The notes under the pieces were generated by a model. It saw only the letters and a program-made list of their open reading frames with translations. It was not told the DNA's origin and did no database searches. From the NCBI GenBank assembly GCA_964483585.1, contig CAZABH010000054.1, positions 1 through 12,241 of the forward strand: a stretch of 12,241 nucleotides of DNA, read 5' to 3'. This document shows, one piece after another, positions 6,759 through 12,241 of this stretch. Origin of the DNA: SZUA-430 sp964483585 (lineage in GTDB: Bacteria > Pseudomonadota > Alphaproteobacteria > Micropepsales > Micropepsaceae). The position numbers were made by a program, and so were the translations under genes. Position 1 is the stretch's first letter. Each line of letters opens with the position of its first letter.

Positions 6759-7064
6759 ATGGCAAAGAAGAGTTCGACCGAAAAGAACAACCGGCGCATC
6801 AATCTCGTGAAGCGCTACGCGGGTAAGCGCGAGAAGCTCAAGTCGATCGCCAACGACATGTCGTTGGCGCCCGAGGAGCGGTTCGCAGCTCGCCTTAAGT
6901 TGGCCGAGTTGCCGCGCAACTCTGCGCCGACACGCATTCGCAACCGCTGCGAGCTGACTGGACGCTCGCGCGGCAACTATCGAAAGCTGAAGATGTGCCG
7001 CGTGAAGCTGCGGGAACTGGCCTCGTTCGGGCTTATTCCCGGCATGGTCAAGTCGAGCTGGTAA
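6759..7064 (+). CDS. rpsN: 30S ribosomal protein S14, zinc-independent type
   Basis: A 101-residue S14 of the long form, found in the 30S head near S3 and S10. It has MAKKSSTEKNNRRINLVKRY, RNRCELTGRSRGNYRKLKMC and the conserved ending GLIPGMVKSSW. Only two cysteines are present and no CxxC pair, so this is the zinc-free type rather than the short zinc-finger form. AGGAAG (6751-6756) precedes the ATG by 2 bases, with a further purine stretch upstream. Confidence 0.97.
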   Translation: MAKKSSTEKNNRRINLVKRYAGKREKLKSIANDMSLAPEERFAARLKLAELPRNSAPTRIRNRCELTGRSRGNYRKLKMCRVKLRELASFGLIPGMVKSSW

Positions 7065-7079
7065 GGGGACTGAACGAAC

Positions 7080-7478
7080 ATGGCAATCAACGATCCCGTT
7101 GGTGATATGCTGACCCGCATCCGCAATGCGCAGATGCGGGGCCAGTCGAAGGTCTCGACCCCCGCGTCGAAATTGCGTCGCAATGTTCTCGACGTCCTGG
7201 CAGCCGAGGGCTACATCCGCGGCTACGCGGAGGTAACGCTCGCGGCAGCCAAGCCCGAGTTCGAGATCGAGCTGAAGTACTTCGACGGGAAGCCCGTAAT
7301 TAATGAGATCCGCAGGGTCTCGACACCGGGCCGCCGCGTATATTCGGCAATCAAGGACCTGAAACCGGTCCGAAACGGATTGGGAATTTCGATTTTATCG
7401 ACGCCCAAGGGTGTCATGACGGACGCAGTGGCCCGCGAGCAGAACGTGGGCGGCGAGGTCCTCTGCCACGTGTTCTAG
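7080..7478 (+). CDS. rpsH: 30S ribosomal protein S8
   Basis: A 132-residue S8, a primary 16S rRNA binder of the central domain. MAINDPVGDMLTRIRNAQMR, the middle RVSTPGRRVYSAIKDLKPVR and the C-terminal NGLGISILSTPKGVMTDAVA with ending GGEVLCHVF are all family motifs. In E. coli, S8 represses the spc operon by binding mRNA at the rplX-rplE junction; whether this happens here is not visible. AAGGGGAC (7063-7070) is the ribosome-binding site, overlapping the rpsN stop. Confidence 0.98.
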   Translation: MAINDPVGDMLTRIRNAQMRGQSKVSTPASKLRRNVLDVLAAEGYIRGYAEVTLAAAKPEFEIELKYFDGKPVINEIRRVSTPGRRVYSAIKDLKPVRNGLGISILSTPKGVMTDAVAREQNVGGEVLCHVF

Positions 7479-7519
7479 GGACACAAGGCAGGACACGGGA
7501 GAGGCGAAGGAAACAGGCT

Positions 7520-8053
7520 ATGTCACGAATTGGAAAAAAAGCGGTTCCGCTGCCGCAAGGTGTGACGGCCACGATCAAGGATCGTGACGTCAAGGTAAAG
7601 GGCCCGAAGGGCGAGCTTTCTCTGCGTGTCCTCGAAGGTATCGATGTCAAGCTCGAGAAGGACGGCATCTCGGTCATGCCGCAAGAGATGACAGACCAGA
7701 TGCGCGCCCGTTGGGGCATGCAGCGTACGTTGGTGAACAATCTGGTCGAGGGCGTCTCGAAGGGATTTACGCAGACGCTCGAGATCAACGGCGTTGGTTT
7801 CCGTGCCGCCGTGCAGGGCAAGAACCTGCAGCTGCAACTCGGGTTCAGCCACGACGTGGTCTACCCGATCCCGGTCGGCATCGACATCAAGTGCGAGAAG
7901 CCGACGATCGTCGTGGTGTCCGGTGCCGACAAGCAGAAGGTAGGCCAGGTCTCCGCCGAGATCCGCGGCTTCCGCAAGCCCGAGCCATACAAGGGCAAGG
8001 GCATCAAGTACGCTGAAGAGAAAATTCGCCGCAAAGAAGGCAAGAAGAAGTAA
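7520..8053 (+). CDS. rplF: 50S ribosomal protein L6
   Basis: A 177-residue L6, with the two repeated alpha/beta domains, at the base of the L7/L12 stalk near the sarcin-ricin loop. MSRIGKKAVPLPQGV, the linker NNLVEGVSKGFTQTLEINGV (about residues 74-93) and the C-terminal RKPEPYKGKGIKYAEEKIRR are diagnostic. It follows the longest gap within the ribosomal genes up to rplO (41 bases, purine-rich, no promoter seen), with AAGGAAAC (7508-7515) before the ATG. Confidence 0.98.
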   Translation: MSRIGKKAVPLPQGVTATIKDRDVKVKGPKGELSLRVLEGIDVKLEKDGISVMPQEMTDQMRARWGMQRTLVNNLVEGVSKGFTQTLEINGVGFRAAVQGKNLQLQLGFSHDVVYPIPVGIDIKCEKPTIVVVSGADKQKVGQVSAEIRGFRKPEPYKGKGIKYAEEKIRRKEGKKK

Positions 8054-8064
8054 GGAACGCACCC

Positions 8065-8436
8065 ATGGCACTCAATCGCAAAGAGCTGTTCGCGCGCCGC
8101 CAGCGCCGTGCACGCTTCAAGCTTCGCAAGGTTTCGGGCCTTCGCGCGCGCCTTTCGGTCTTCAGGTCATCCTGCCACATCTATGCGCAGGTCATCGACG
8201 ACACGAAGGGCGTCACGCTGGCTTCGGCATCCACGCTGGATGAGGAAGTTCGCAAGTCTCTCAAAGGCGGCAAGGGCACGGACACGGCAGCAGCGGCGGT
8301 CGTTGGACGCATCGTGGCCGAGCGCGCGGTCAAGGCAGGCGTCAAGGACGTCGTCTTCGACCGTGGCGGTTACATCTATCACGGCCGGGTAAAGGCGCTC
8401 GGCGATGCGGCTCGCGAAAGCGGCCTTAGCTTCTGA
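8065..8436 (+). CDS. rplR: 50S ribosomal protein L18
   Basis: A 123-residue L18, which binds 5S rRNA together with L5 in the central protuberance. The basic N-terminus (RRQRRARFKLRKVSGLRARL) binds RNA, and RLSVFRSSCHIYAQVIDD and VVFDRGGYIYHGRVKALGDA near the end are family signatures. AAGGAACG (8052-8059), overlapping the rplF stop, is the ribosome-binding site. Confidence 0.98.
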   Translation: MALNRKELFARRQRRARFKLRKVSGLRARLSVFRSSCHIYAQVIDDTKGVTLASASTLDEEVRKSLKGGKGTDTAAAAVVGRIVAERAVKAGVKDVVFDRGGYIYHGRVKALGDAARESGLSF

Positions 8437-8458
8437 CAGGAAAAGGGATCGAGAACCA

Positions 8459-9055
8459 ATGGCGCGCGAAGAAAGAGAAGAGCGGCCCCGGCGTGGTGAG
8501 CGCGGCGGGCGTGATCGCGAAGAGCGCGGCGAACGCAGTGAACTGGTCGACAAGCTGGTCGCCATCAACCGCGTGGCCAAGGTGGTGAAGGGCGGCAAAC
8601 GCTTTGGCTTTGCAGCCTTGGTGGTTGTCGGCGATCAAAAGGGACGCGTGGGCTTCGGTCATGGCAAGGCACGCGAAGTCCCCGAGGCGGTGCGCAAGGC
8701 GACCGAAGCTGCCAAGAAGCAGCTTGTCCGGGTACCCCTGCGAGAAGGGCGTACACTCCACCACGAGGTGCTGGGACGCCATGGCGCCGGCAAGGTCGTG
8801 TTGCGCCCGGCTCCGGTCGGAACAGGTATCATTGCGGGTGGTCCGCTGCGCGCCGTATTCGACGTGCTCGGCATCCATGACATCGTGGCCAAATCGGTCG
8901 GCAGCTCCAACCCCTACAACATGGTCCGGGCCACGTTCGACGCCCTCAAGGGGCAGTACAGCCCCAAGATGATTGCCAACAAGCGAGGCAAGTCGGTTGC
9001 TGACGTGATCACGTCGCGTCGTTCGCAGTCTGCCGCCGAAGTATCACCGGAGTAA
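8459..9055 (+). CDS. rpsE: 30S ribosomal protein S5
   Basis: A 198-residue S5, important for translational accuracy and part of the mRNA entry channel. The N-terminal 28 residues are almost entirely Arg, Glu and Gly (MAREEREERPRRGERGG onward), as in other alphaproteobacteria. The double-stranded RNA-binding domain follows (ELVDKLVAINRVAKVVKGGK), with the spectinomycin-linked loop VVKGGKRFGF at about 42-51. The C-terminal domain has RPAPVGTGIIAGGPLRAVFD. The frame is open from 8405 inside rplR, but AGGAAAAGGGAT (8438-8449) and family alignment favour the ATG at 8459. Confidence 0.97.
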   Translation: MAREEREERPRRGERGGRDREERGERSELVDKLVAINRVAKVVKGGKRFGFAALVVVGDQKGRVGFGHGKAREVPEAVRKATEAAKKQLVRVPLREGRTLHHEVLGRHGAGKVVLRPAPVGTGIIAGGPLRAVFDVLGIHDIVAKSVGSSNPYNMVRATFDALKGQYSPKMIANKRGKSVADVITSRRSQSAAEVSPE

Positions 9056-9060
9056 TACAC

Positions 9061-9282
9061 ATGGCTTTGCGTACGCTGGAAGGTCGACCCAAGAGCAAGA
9101 CGATCACGATCGAACAGATCGCAAGCCCCGCGCGCCGGCCCGAGATCCAGCGCGAGACCCTGATCGGTCTCGGGCTCGACAAGCTGGGACGCCGCAAGAC
9201 GCTCGTCAATTCAGACGCCGTCTGGGGCATGGTCTGCAAGGTCAGGCACATGGTGCGTATCGTAGAGGACGCGAAGAGCTAA
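9061..9282 (+). CDS. rpmD: 50S ribosomal protein L30
   Basis: A 73-residue L30, roughly 9-12 residues longer than most bacterial L30, with the excess at the N-terminus (MALRTLEGRPKS before KTITIEQIASPARRP). The core ETLIGLGLDKLGRRKTLVNS and ending GMVCKVRHMVRIVE are typical of this small beta-alpha-beta 23S rRNA-binding protein. GGAG (9049-9052), within the last codons of rpsE, precedes the ATG by 8 bases, which supports the longer start. It begins 5 bases after rpsE. Confidence 0.96.
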   Translation: MALRTLEGRPKSKTITIEQIASPARRPEIQRETLIGLGLDKLGRRKTLVNSDAVWGMVCKVRHMVRIVEDAKS

Positions 9283-9297
9283 TCGGGCGGACAGGAC

Positions 9298-9867
9298 ATG
9301 AAACTCAACGAAATTCGTGACAACGAAGGCGCCCACAAGCGCTTCAAGCGCATCGGTCGCGGCTCGGGCTCTGGCAAGGGCAAGACGGCCGGCCGCGGTG
9401 TGAAGGGCCAGAAGGCCCGCACGGGCCACCACGGAATGTTTGGCTTTGAAGGCGGCCAGATGCCCCTGCACATGCGGGTGCCGAAGCGCGGCTTCAACAA
9501 CATTTTTGCCCGCGGTTTTGCCATCGTGAATACGGGGCAGCTCCAGAAAGCGGTTGACAGCGGCAAGATCAAGGCCGGTGACACCCTCGATGCTGGCAAA
9601 CTTGCAACACTCGGCCTGGCGCGTAAGGCCAAGGACGGTGTCCGCCTCCTTGGAAAAGGTGACATCAAGACCAATCTGAACCTTGAGGTCGCGCACGCCT
9701 CGGCTGCAGCAATCGAAGCGGTGAAGAAAGCGGGCGGCAGCGTGAAAGTGGTTGGCGTGAAGGCCAAGCACGTAACGCGCAAGGACCGCGGTCCGGGAAA
9801 GCGTGAGCAGCGCCGGATCACGGCAGCCAAGAAACGCGAGGAGCGCGCGGCCGGCCAACCCGGTTAG
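9298..9867 (+). CDS. rplO: 50S ribosomal protein L15 with basic C-terminal tail
   Basis: A 189-residue L15, a late-assembly 50S protein, against about 145-160 in most relatives. MKLNEIRDNEGAHKRFKRIG, the glycine-rich GRGSGSGKGKTAGRGVKGQK (residues 20-39), GFEGGQMPLHMRVPKRGF and the end of the core EAVKKAGGSVKVVG are all as expected. From about residue 155 there is an added 35-residue basic tail including KRKD-like repeats (REQRRITAAKKREERAAG). ACAGGAC before the ATG gives AGGA at 9293-9296, close but usable. A GC-rich hairpin overlaps its stop codon. Confidence 0.96.
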   Translation: MKLNEIRDNEGAHKRFKRIGRGSGSGKGKTAGRGVKGQKARTGHHGMFGFEGGQMPLHMRVPKRGFNNIFARGFAIVNTGQLQKAVDSGKIKAGDTLDAGKLATLGLARKAKDGVRLLGKGDIKTNLNLEVAHASAAAIEAVKKAGGSVKVVGVKAKHVTRKDRGPGKREQRRITAAKKREERAAGQPG

Positions 9868-9873
9868 CCGGCT
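9849..9873 (+). other. GC-rich hairpin over the rplO stop codon
   Basis: The arms GGCCGGC (9849-9855, pairing through a terminal G-T) and GCCGGCT (9867-9873) form a 7-base stem; after one C-A mismatch, AAC (9857-9859) pairs with GTT (9863-9865) around a three-base loop. It includes the rplO TAG (9865-9867). No run of T follows, so it is not a classical intrinsic terminator. It could slow or punctuate transcription, act as an mRNA processing or stability element, or be chance in GC-rich coding sequence. Confidence 0.35.
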
Positions 9874-9940
9874 AGAGACCCGCGCCGGTCCAGGGCCACG
9901 GGGGCAGGCTCGGGTGAACGCGCGGAGTGGGACTGCACGC

Positions 9941-9946
9941 GAGGAG
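9941..9946 (+). promoter_or_regulatory. Ribosome-binding site fixing the secY start
   Basis: GAGGAG lies 7 bases before the ATG at 9954. The frame is open from an upstream alternative start at 9927, and another ATG at 9949 is out of frame; the site and the family N-terminus (MASAAEQLAANVNW) both point to 9954. Confidence 0.8.
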
Positions 9947-9953
9947 AGATGAC

Positions 9954-11294
9954 ATGGCGTCAGCCGCCGAACAACTTGCCGCCAATGTGAACTGGTCGGC
10001 GTTCTCCAAGGCCGAGGAACTCCAGAAGCGCATCTGGTTCACGCTGGGTGCGCTGATTGTTTATCGTCTTGGCACCTTCATTCCGCTCCCCGGGATCAAC
10101 CCGGACTCGCTCGCGCGCCTCATGGAGCAGCAGACCCAGGGCATTCTGGGCATGTTCAACCTGCTTTCGGGCGGTGCGGTCGAGCGCATGGCGATCTTCG
10201 CCCTGAACGTCATGCCCTATATCTCGGCCTCGATCATCATGCAGGTCATGACGACCGTCAGCCCGCATCTCGAGAAACTGAAGAAAGAAGGCGAGGCTGG
10301 GCGAAAGACCATCAACCAGTATACACGCTACCTGACAGTCTTCCTCGCTGCAGGGCAGGCCTATGCCATCTCTGCAGGTCTCCAGTCCACGCCCGGCCTG
10401 GTGATGATGCCGGGCATCGCATTCAGCGTCACCACGGTCGTGATCCTCACGGGCGGCGTGATGTTCCTCATGTGGTTGGGTGAACAGATCACGTCGCGGG
10501 GTATCGGCAACGGCATTTCGTTGATTATCTTCGCAGGCATCGTGGCGCAGTTGTTCCAGGGCTTCGCGAGCACCATGACCATGGCCGACAAGGGATCGAT
10601 TTCCTGGGGCGCAGCCATCGGGCTCTATGTGCTGGTCGCAGTCGTGATCATGGTGATCGTGTACTTCGAGCGCGCTCAGCGGCGTCTGCTTGTTCAATAC
10701 CCCAAGCGCCAGATGGGGAACCGCATGTTTGGCGGGGACAGCTCTCATCTGCCGCTGAAGCTGAACACCTCCGGCGTCATCCCCCCGATTTTCGCGTCCT
10801 CGCTGTTGGTTGTTCCAGCGACGGTCGCTGGGATCTATGGCACCAATGCCCCTGACTGGCTCGCTGAGACCGTGCGTCTGCTAACGCATGGGCACCCTCT
10901 CTACATGGCACTCTATGCGATCCTGATCGTCTTCTTCGCCTTCTTTTACACAGCGGTTGTCTTCAATCCAACGGAGACGGCCGAGAACCTCAAGAAGTAT
11001 GGCGGCTTCATTCCAGGACGCCGTCCCGGCAAGCAGACAGCCGATTACATAGACTACGTTCTTGTAAGGCTGACAGTTGTCGGTGCCGCGTATCTTGTTG
11101 GCGTGTGTCTTATACCCGAGTTCATCCTGGCCCAGTATGGCGGGAACCTGATCCTTCTGGGAGGTACGTCGTTCCTGATTATTGTGTCGGTAACGATGGA
11201 CACGGTGGCACAGATCCACAGTCATCTGCTCGCCCACCAATATGAAGGCCTCATCAAAAAGGCCAGGTTCAAAAGCCCGAGAGGCAACGCATGA
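9954..11294 (+). CDS. secY: Protein translocase subunit SecY
   Basis: A 446-residue inner-membrane channel protein of the SecYEG translocon, with the ten hydrophobic segments expected. The first begins near residue 28 (WFTLGALIVYRLG) followed by TFIPLPGINP; others are clear at about 75-100, 125-142, 153-175, 186-204, 219-237, 274-293, 317-337, 370-388 and 397-413. Signature segments are NVMPYISASIIMQVM (85-99), GEQITSRGIGNGISL (176-190) and the cytosolic loop FNPTETAENLKKYGGFIPG with RRPG (337-359); Arg357 matches the E. coli residue essential for SecA-driven export. It follows rplO by 86 bases, and its stop overlaps the adk start (ATGA). Confidence 0.98.
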   Translation: MASAAEQLAANVNWSAFSKAEELQKRIWFTLGALIVYRLGTFIPLPGINPDSLARLMEQQTQGILGMFNLLSGGAVERMAIFALNVMPYISASIIMQVMTTVSPHLEKLKKEGEAGRKTINQYTRYLTVFLAAGQAYAISAGLQSTPGLVMMPGIAFSVTTVVILTGGVMFLMWLGEQITSRGIGNGISLIIFAGIVAQLFQGFASTMTMADKGSISWGAAIGLYVLVAVVIMVIVYFERAQRRLLVQYPKRQMGNRMFGGDSSHLPLKLNTSGVIPPIFASSLLVVPATVAGIYGTNAPDWLAETVRLLTHGHPLYMALYAILIVFFAFFYTAVVFNPTETAENLKKYGGFIPGRRPGKQTADYIDYVLVRLTVVGAAYLVGVCLIPEFILAQYGGNLILLGGTSFLIIVSVTMDTVAQIHSHLLAHQYEGLIKKARFKSPRGNA

Positions 11295-11899
11295 TCGTTG
11301 TCCTCTTTGGTCCGCCGGCAGCTGGCAAGGGTACGCAGGCGACCCGCATCAAGGCCAAGTATGCCATTGCTCATCTGTCAACAGGCGACATGCTGCGCGC
11401 AGCGATCGCCGAGGGTACAGAGATCGGCAAGAAGGCGAAGGCCATCATGGACTCGGGCAAGCTCGTCCCCGACGAAATCGTGGTCGGCATAATCGCCGAG
11501 CGCATCACGCAGGCCGATTGCAGCAAGGGCTTCGTGCTTGACGGGTTTCCCCGCACGGTCAACCAAGCCAAGGAACTGGACACGATGCTCCAGGCCAAGA
11601 CCCTGTCGGTCACCCACGTGATCGTGATGGACGTTAATGAAGCCGAGCTCATCAAACGTGTGGAAAACCGTGCGGCAGAAGCGCGCCGCAAGGGCGAGCC
11701 GGTCCGGCCTGATGACGATCCAGAGACGTTCAAGAAACGCTTGGGAGTTTACAAGGCCGAAACCGCTCCAATCCTGCCTTATTACGAGAAACAGGGAAAA
11801 ATCCACCACGTCGACGGCATGAAGCCTGTAGACGAGGTGACCGCCCAAATTGACGCAGTCATCAGCAAGCCTGCTCCGAAGAAAGGGTGGCTCTGGTAA
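11291..11899 (+). CDS. adk: Adenylate kinase, short-LID form
   Basis: A 202-residue cytosolic kinase that interconverts ATP plus AMP and two ADP. The P-loop is GPPAAGKGT (residues 7-15), with Ala10 where E. coli has Gly, which still fits the GxxxxGKT-type pattern. STGDMLRAAIAEG (30-42) and DGFPRTVNQA (84-93, Arg88) bind AMP. The LID is short: NRAAEARRKGEPVRPDDDPE (about 126-145) replaces the long zinc-finger type, and the only cysteine is Cys77. Beyond the usual end there is a short KPAPKKGWLW tail. The start overlaps the secY stop (ATGA); there is a GAGAGGCAAC purine stretch upstream (11279-11288). This adjacency is standard in the class. Confidence 0.97.
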   Translation: MIVVLFGPPAAGKGTQATRIKAKYAIAHLSTGDMLRAAIAEGTEIGKKAKAIMDSGKLVPDEIVVGIIAERITQADCSKGFVLDGFPRTVNQAKELDTMLQAKTLSVTHVIVMDVNEAELIKRVENRAAEARRKGEPVRPDDDPETFKKRLGVYKAETAPILPYYEKQGKIHHVDGMKPVDEVTAQIDAVISKPAPKKGWLW

Positions 11900-11902
11900 T
11901 GG

Positions 11903-11930
11903 TTGACCGCGTAGGGGAAAAAATTATAAT
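11903..11930 (+). promoter_or_regulatory. Predicted sigma-70-type promoter for rpsM and the alpha block
   Basis: TTGACC (11903-11908, five of six consensus bases) is followed by a 16-base spacer ending in an A/T-rich run and by TATAAT (11925-11930, a full match). This is the best promoter-like sequence I saw in the window and stands out from GC-rich surroundings. It would start RNA near 11936-11938, about 94 bases before the rpsM GTG. No terminator separates it from adk, so readthrough from the spc block may also feed the downstream genes. Confidence 0.7.
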
Positions 11931-11986
11931 CCGCGCTCTTCCGATGAACGGCGCGGACGCTGCCTCCCGGGTAACCGGGGCGTGGC
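11930..11986 (+). other. Two inverted repeats in the rpsM leader region
   Basis: TCCGCGC (11930-11936) and GCGCGGA (11951-11957) form a perfect 7-base stem with a 14-base loop. CCCGG (11966-11970) and CCGGG (11975-11979) form a 5-base stem closed by GTAA, a GNRA-type tetraloop, with possible extension through GCC (11962-11964) and GGC (11984-11986). The first stem starts at the -10 box, so it could be complete only in RNA reading through from adk; the second would be in both transcripts. No T-run follows either. Confidence 0.4.
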
Positions 11987-12019
11987 GCCTTATGTCATTG
12001 TCGAACGAAGATCTGCACT

Positions 12020-12026
12020 AGGAGAG
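12020..12026 (+). promoter_or_regulatory. Ribosome-binding site for rpsM (GTG start)
   Basis: AGGAGAG lies 4 bases before the GTG at 12031. Together with the conserved MARIAGVNIP beginning it establishes GTG as the start codon, the only non-ATG start among the genes assigned here. Confidence 0.8.
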
Positions 12027-12030
12027 CATC

Positions 12031-12241
12031 GTGGCCCGCATCGCAGGCGTCAATATTCCGACCAACAAGCGCGTGCACATCGCACTGCGTTACATCCATG
12101 GCATTGGCCCGGTCAACGCAGTCGAGATCTGCCAGAAGGTAGGCATCGCCGAGAACCGTCGCGTGAACCAGCTGTCGGACGCCGAGGTCATCCAGATCCG
12201 CGAAATAATCGATCGCGAGTTCATCGTCGAGGGCGACCTTC
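12031..12241 (+). CDS. rpsM: 30S ribosomal protein S13, N-terminal part (runs off the window)
   Basis: The 70 complete codons present encode MARIAGVNIPTNKRVHIALR, YIHGIGPVNAVEICQKVGI and IREIIDREFIVEGDL, the N-terminal half of S13, which contacts the P-site tRNA and forms the head bridge to the 50S subunit. Full-length S13 is about 122 residues, so roughly 50 residues lie beyond the edge. The start is GTG. It opens the alpha block, normally followed by rpsK, rpoA and rplQ. It probably has its own promoter 100 bases upstream. Confidence 0.97.
   Translation, partial: MARIAGVNIPTNKRVHIALRYIHGIGPVNAVEICQKVGIAENRRVNQLSDAEVIQIREIIDREFIVEGDL

Larger units (their letters stand above)
11899..12021 (+). 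other. 40-codon ORF between adk and rpsM, coding status doubtful
   Basis: An ATG overlapping the adk stop as TAATG opens a 40-residue frame (MVDRVGEKIIIRALPMNG onward, ending LSNEDLH) whose TAG at 12019-12021 overlaps the rpsM ribosome-binding site. The layout is that of a translationally coupled gene, but the frame spans the promoter described at 11903-11930 and uses ATA and AAA codons there, unlike the neighbouring genes. No family is recognised. A shorter start at 11944 would lie just downstream of the predicted transcription start. Chance is the simplest explanation. Confidence 0.18.

Noticed and set aside
7479..7519. The 41-base rpsH-rplF gap as a promoter site
   Set aside because: It is purine-rich with no -35/-10-like pair and is fully explained as a spacer with a ribosome-binding site.
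9960..10748. A 262-codon minus-strand open frame opposite secY
   Set aside because: Its His/Asp/Arg-rich product is the mirror of hydrophobic membrane codons, a standard artefact.
11964..12024. Possible pairing of CTCC (11964-11967) with the rpsM ribosome-binding site as a sequestering switch
   Set aside because: Only four base pairs form, and the partner is better used in the GTAA-capped stem; too weak to claim.
1..12241. Mobile elements, CRISPR repeats, tRNA or rRNA genes
   Set aside because: None were seen; the window is filled by conserved ribosomal-protein genes with only short gaps.

Overview
The window is an uninterrupted, all-plus-strand ribosomal-protein supercluster from a GC-rich alphaproteobacterium. 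It runs from the last codons of tuf (EF-Tu) through the whole S10 block (rpsJ-rplC-rplD-rplW-rplB-rpsS-rplV-rpsC-rplP-rpmC) and the whole spc block (rpsQ-rplN-rplX-rplE-rpsN-rpsH-rplF-rplR-rpsE-rpmD-rplO-secY-adk), and breaks off in rpsM, first gene of the alpha block. The alphaproteobacterial assignment rests on gene order (adk directly after secY, no rpmJ between secY and rpsM), on residue-level signatures such as the ENNHNLDVDDLVVA segment of L22, the highly charged N-terminus of S5 and the short-LID adenylate kinase, and on the two-cysteine, zinc-independent type of S14. I could not resolve order or genus.

Layout. 1-51 is the EF-Tu C-terminus, 31 bases before rpsJ, so the str and S10 blocks look co-transcribed with no separate S10 leader. 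From 83 to 9867 there are 22 ribosomal-protein genes with gaps of 0-41 bases and several stop/start overlaps (ATGA at 1744, TGATG at 3167, TAATG at 3607, an 8-base overlap at 6001). The only larger gaps are 86 bases before secY, which contains a GC-rich hairpin over the rplO stop, and 131 bases between adk and rpsM, which contains a near-consensus sigma-70-type promoter (TTGACC, 16 bases, TATAAT), two inverted repeats and a 40-codon ORF.

The genes work together: they build both ribosomal subunits. The 30S proteins are S10, S19, S3, S17, S14, S8, S5 and S13. The 50S proteins are L3, L4, L23, L2, L22, L16, L29, L14, L24, L5, L6, L18, L30 and L15. SecY is the translocon channel that docks at the L23/L29 rim of the tunnel exit. 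Adk keeps adenine nucleotides balanced.

No novel defence, mobile or biosynthetic system is present. The parts worth a second look are lineage-specific protein additions (a roughly 60-residue Lys/Ala-rich N-terminal extension on L5, a 10-residue insert in the KOW loop of L24, basic C-terminal tails on L22 and L15, a longer N-terminus on L30) and the promoter/leader region ahead of rpsM.
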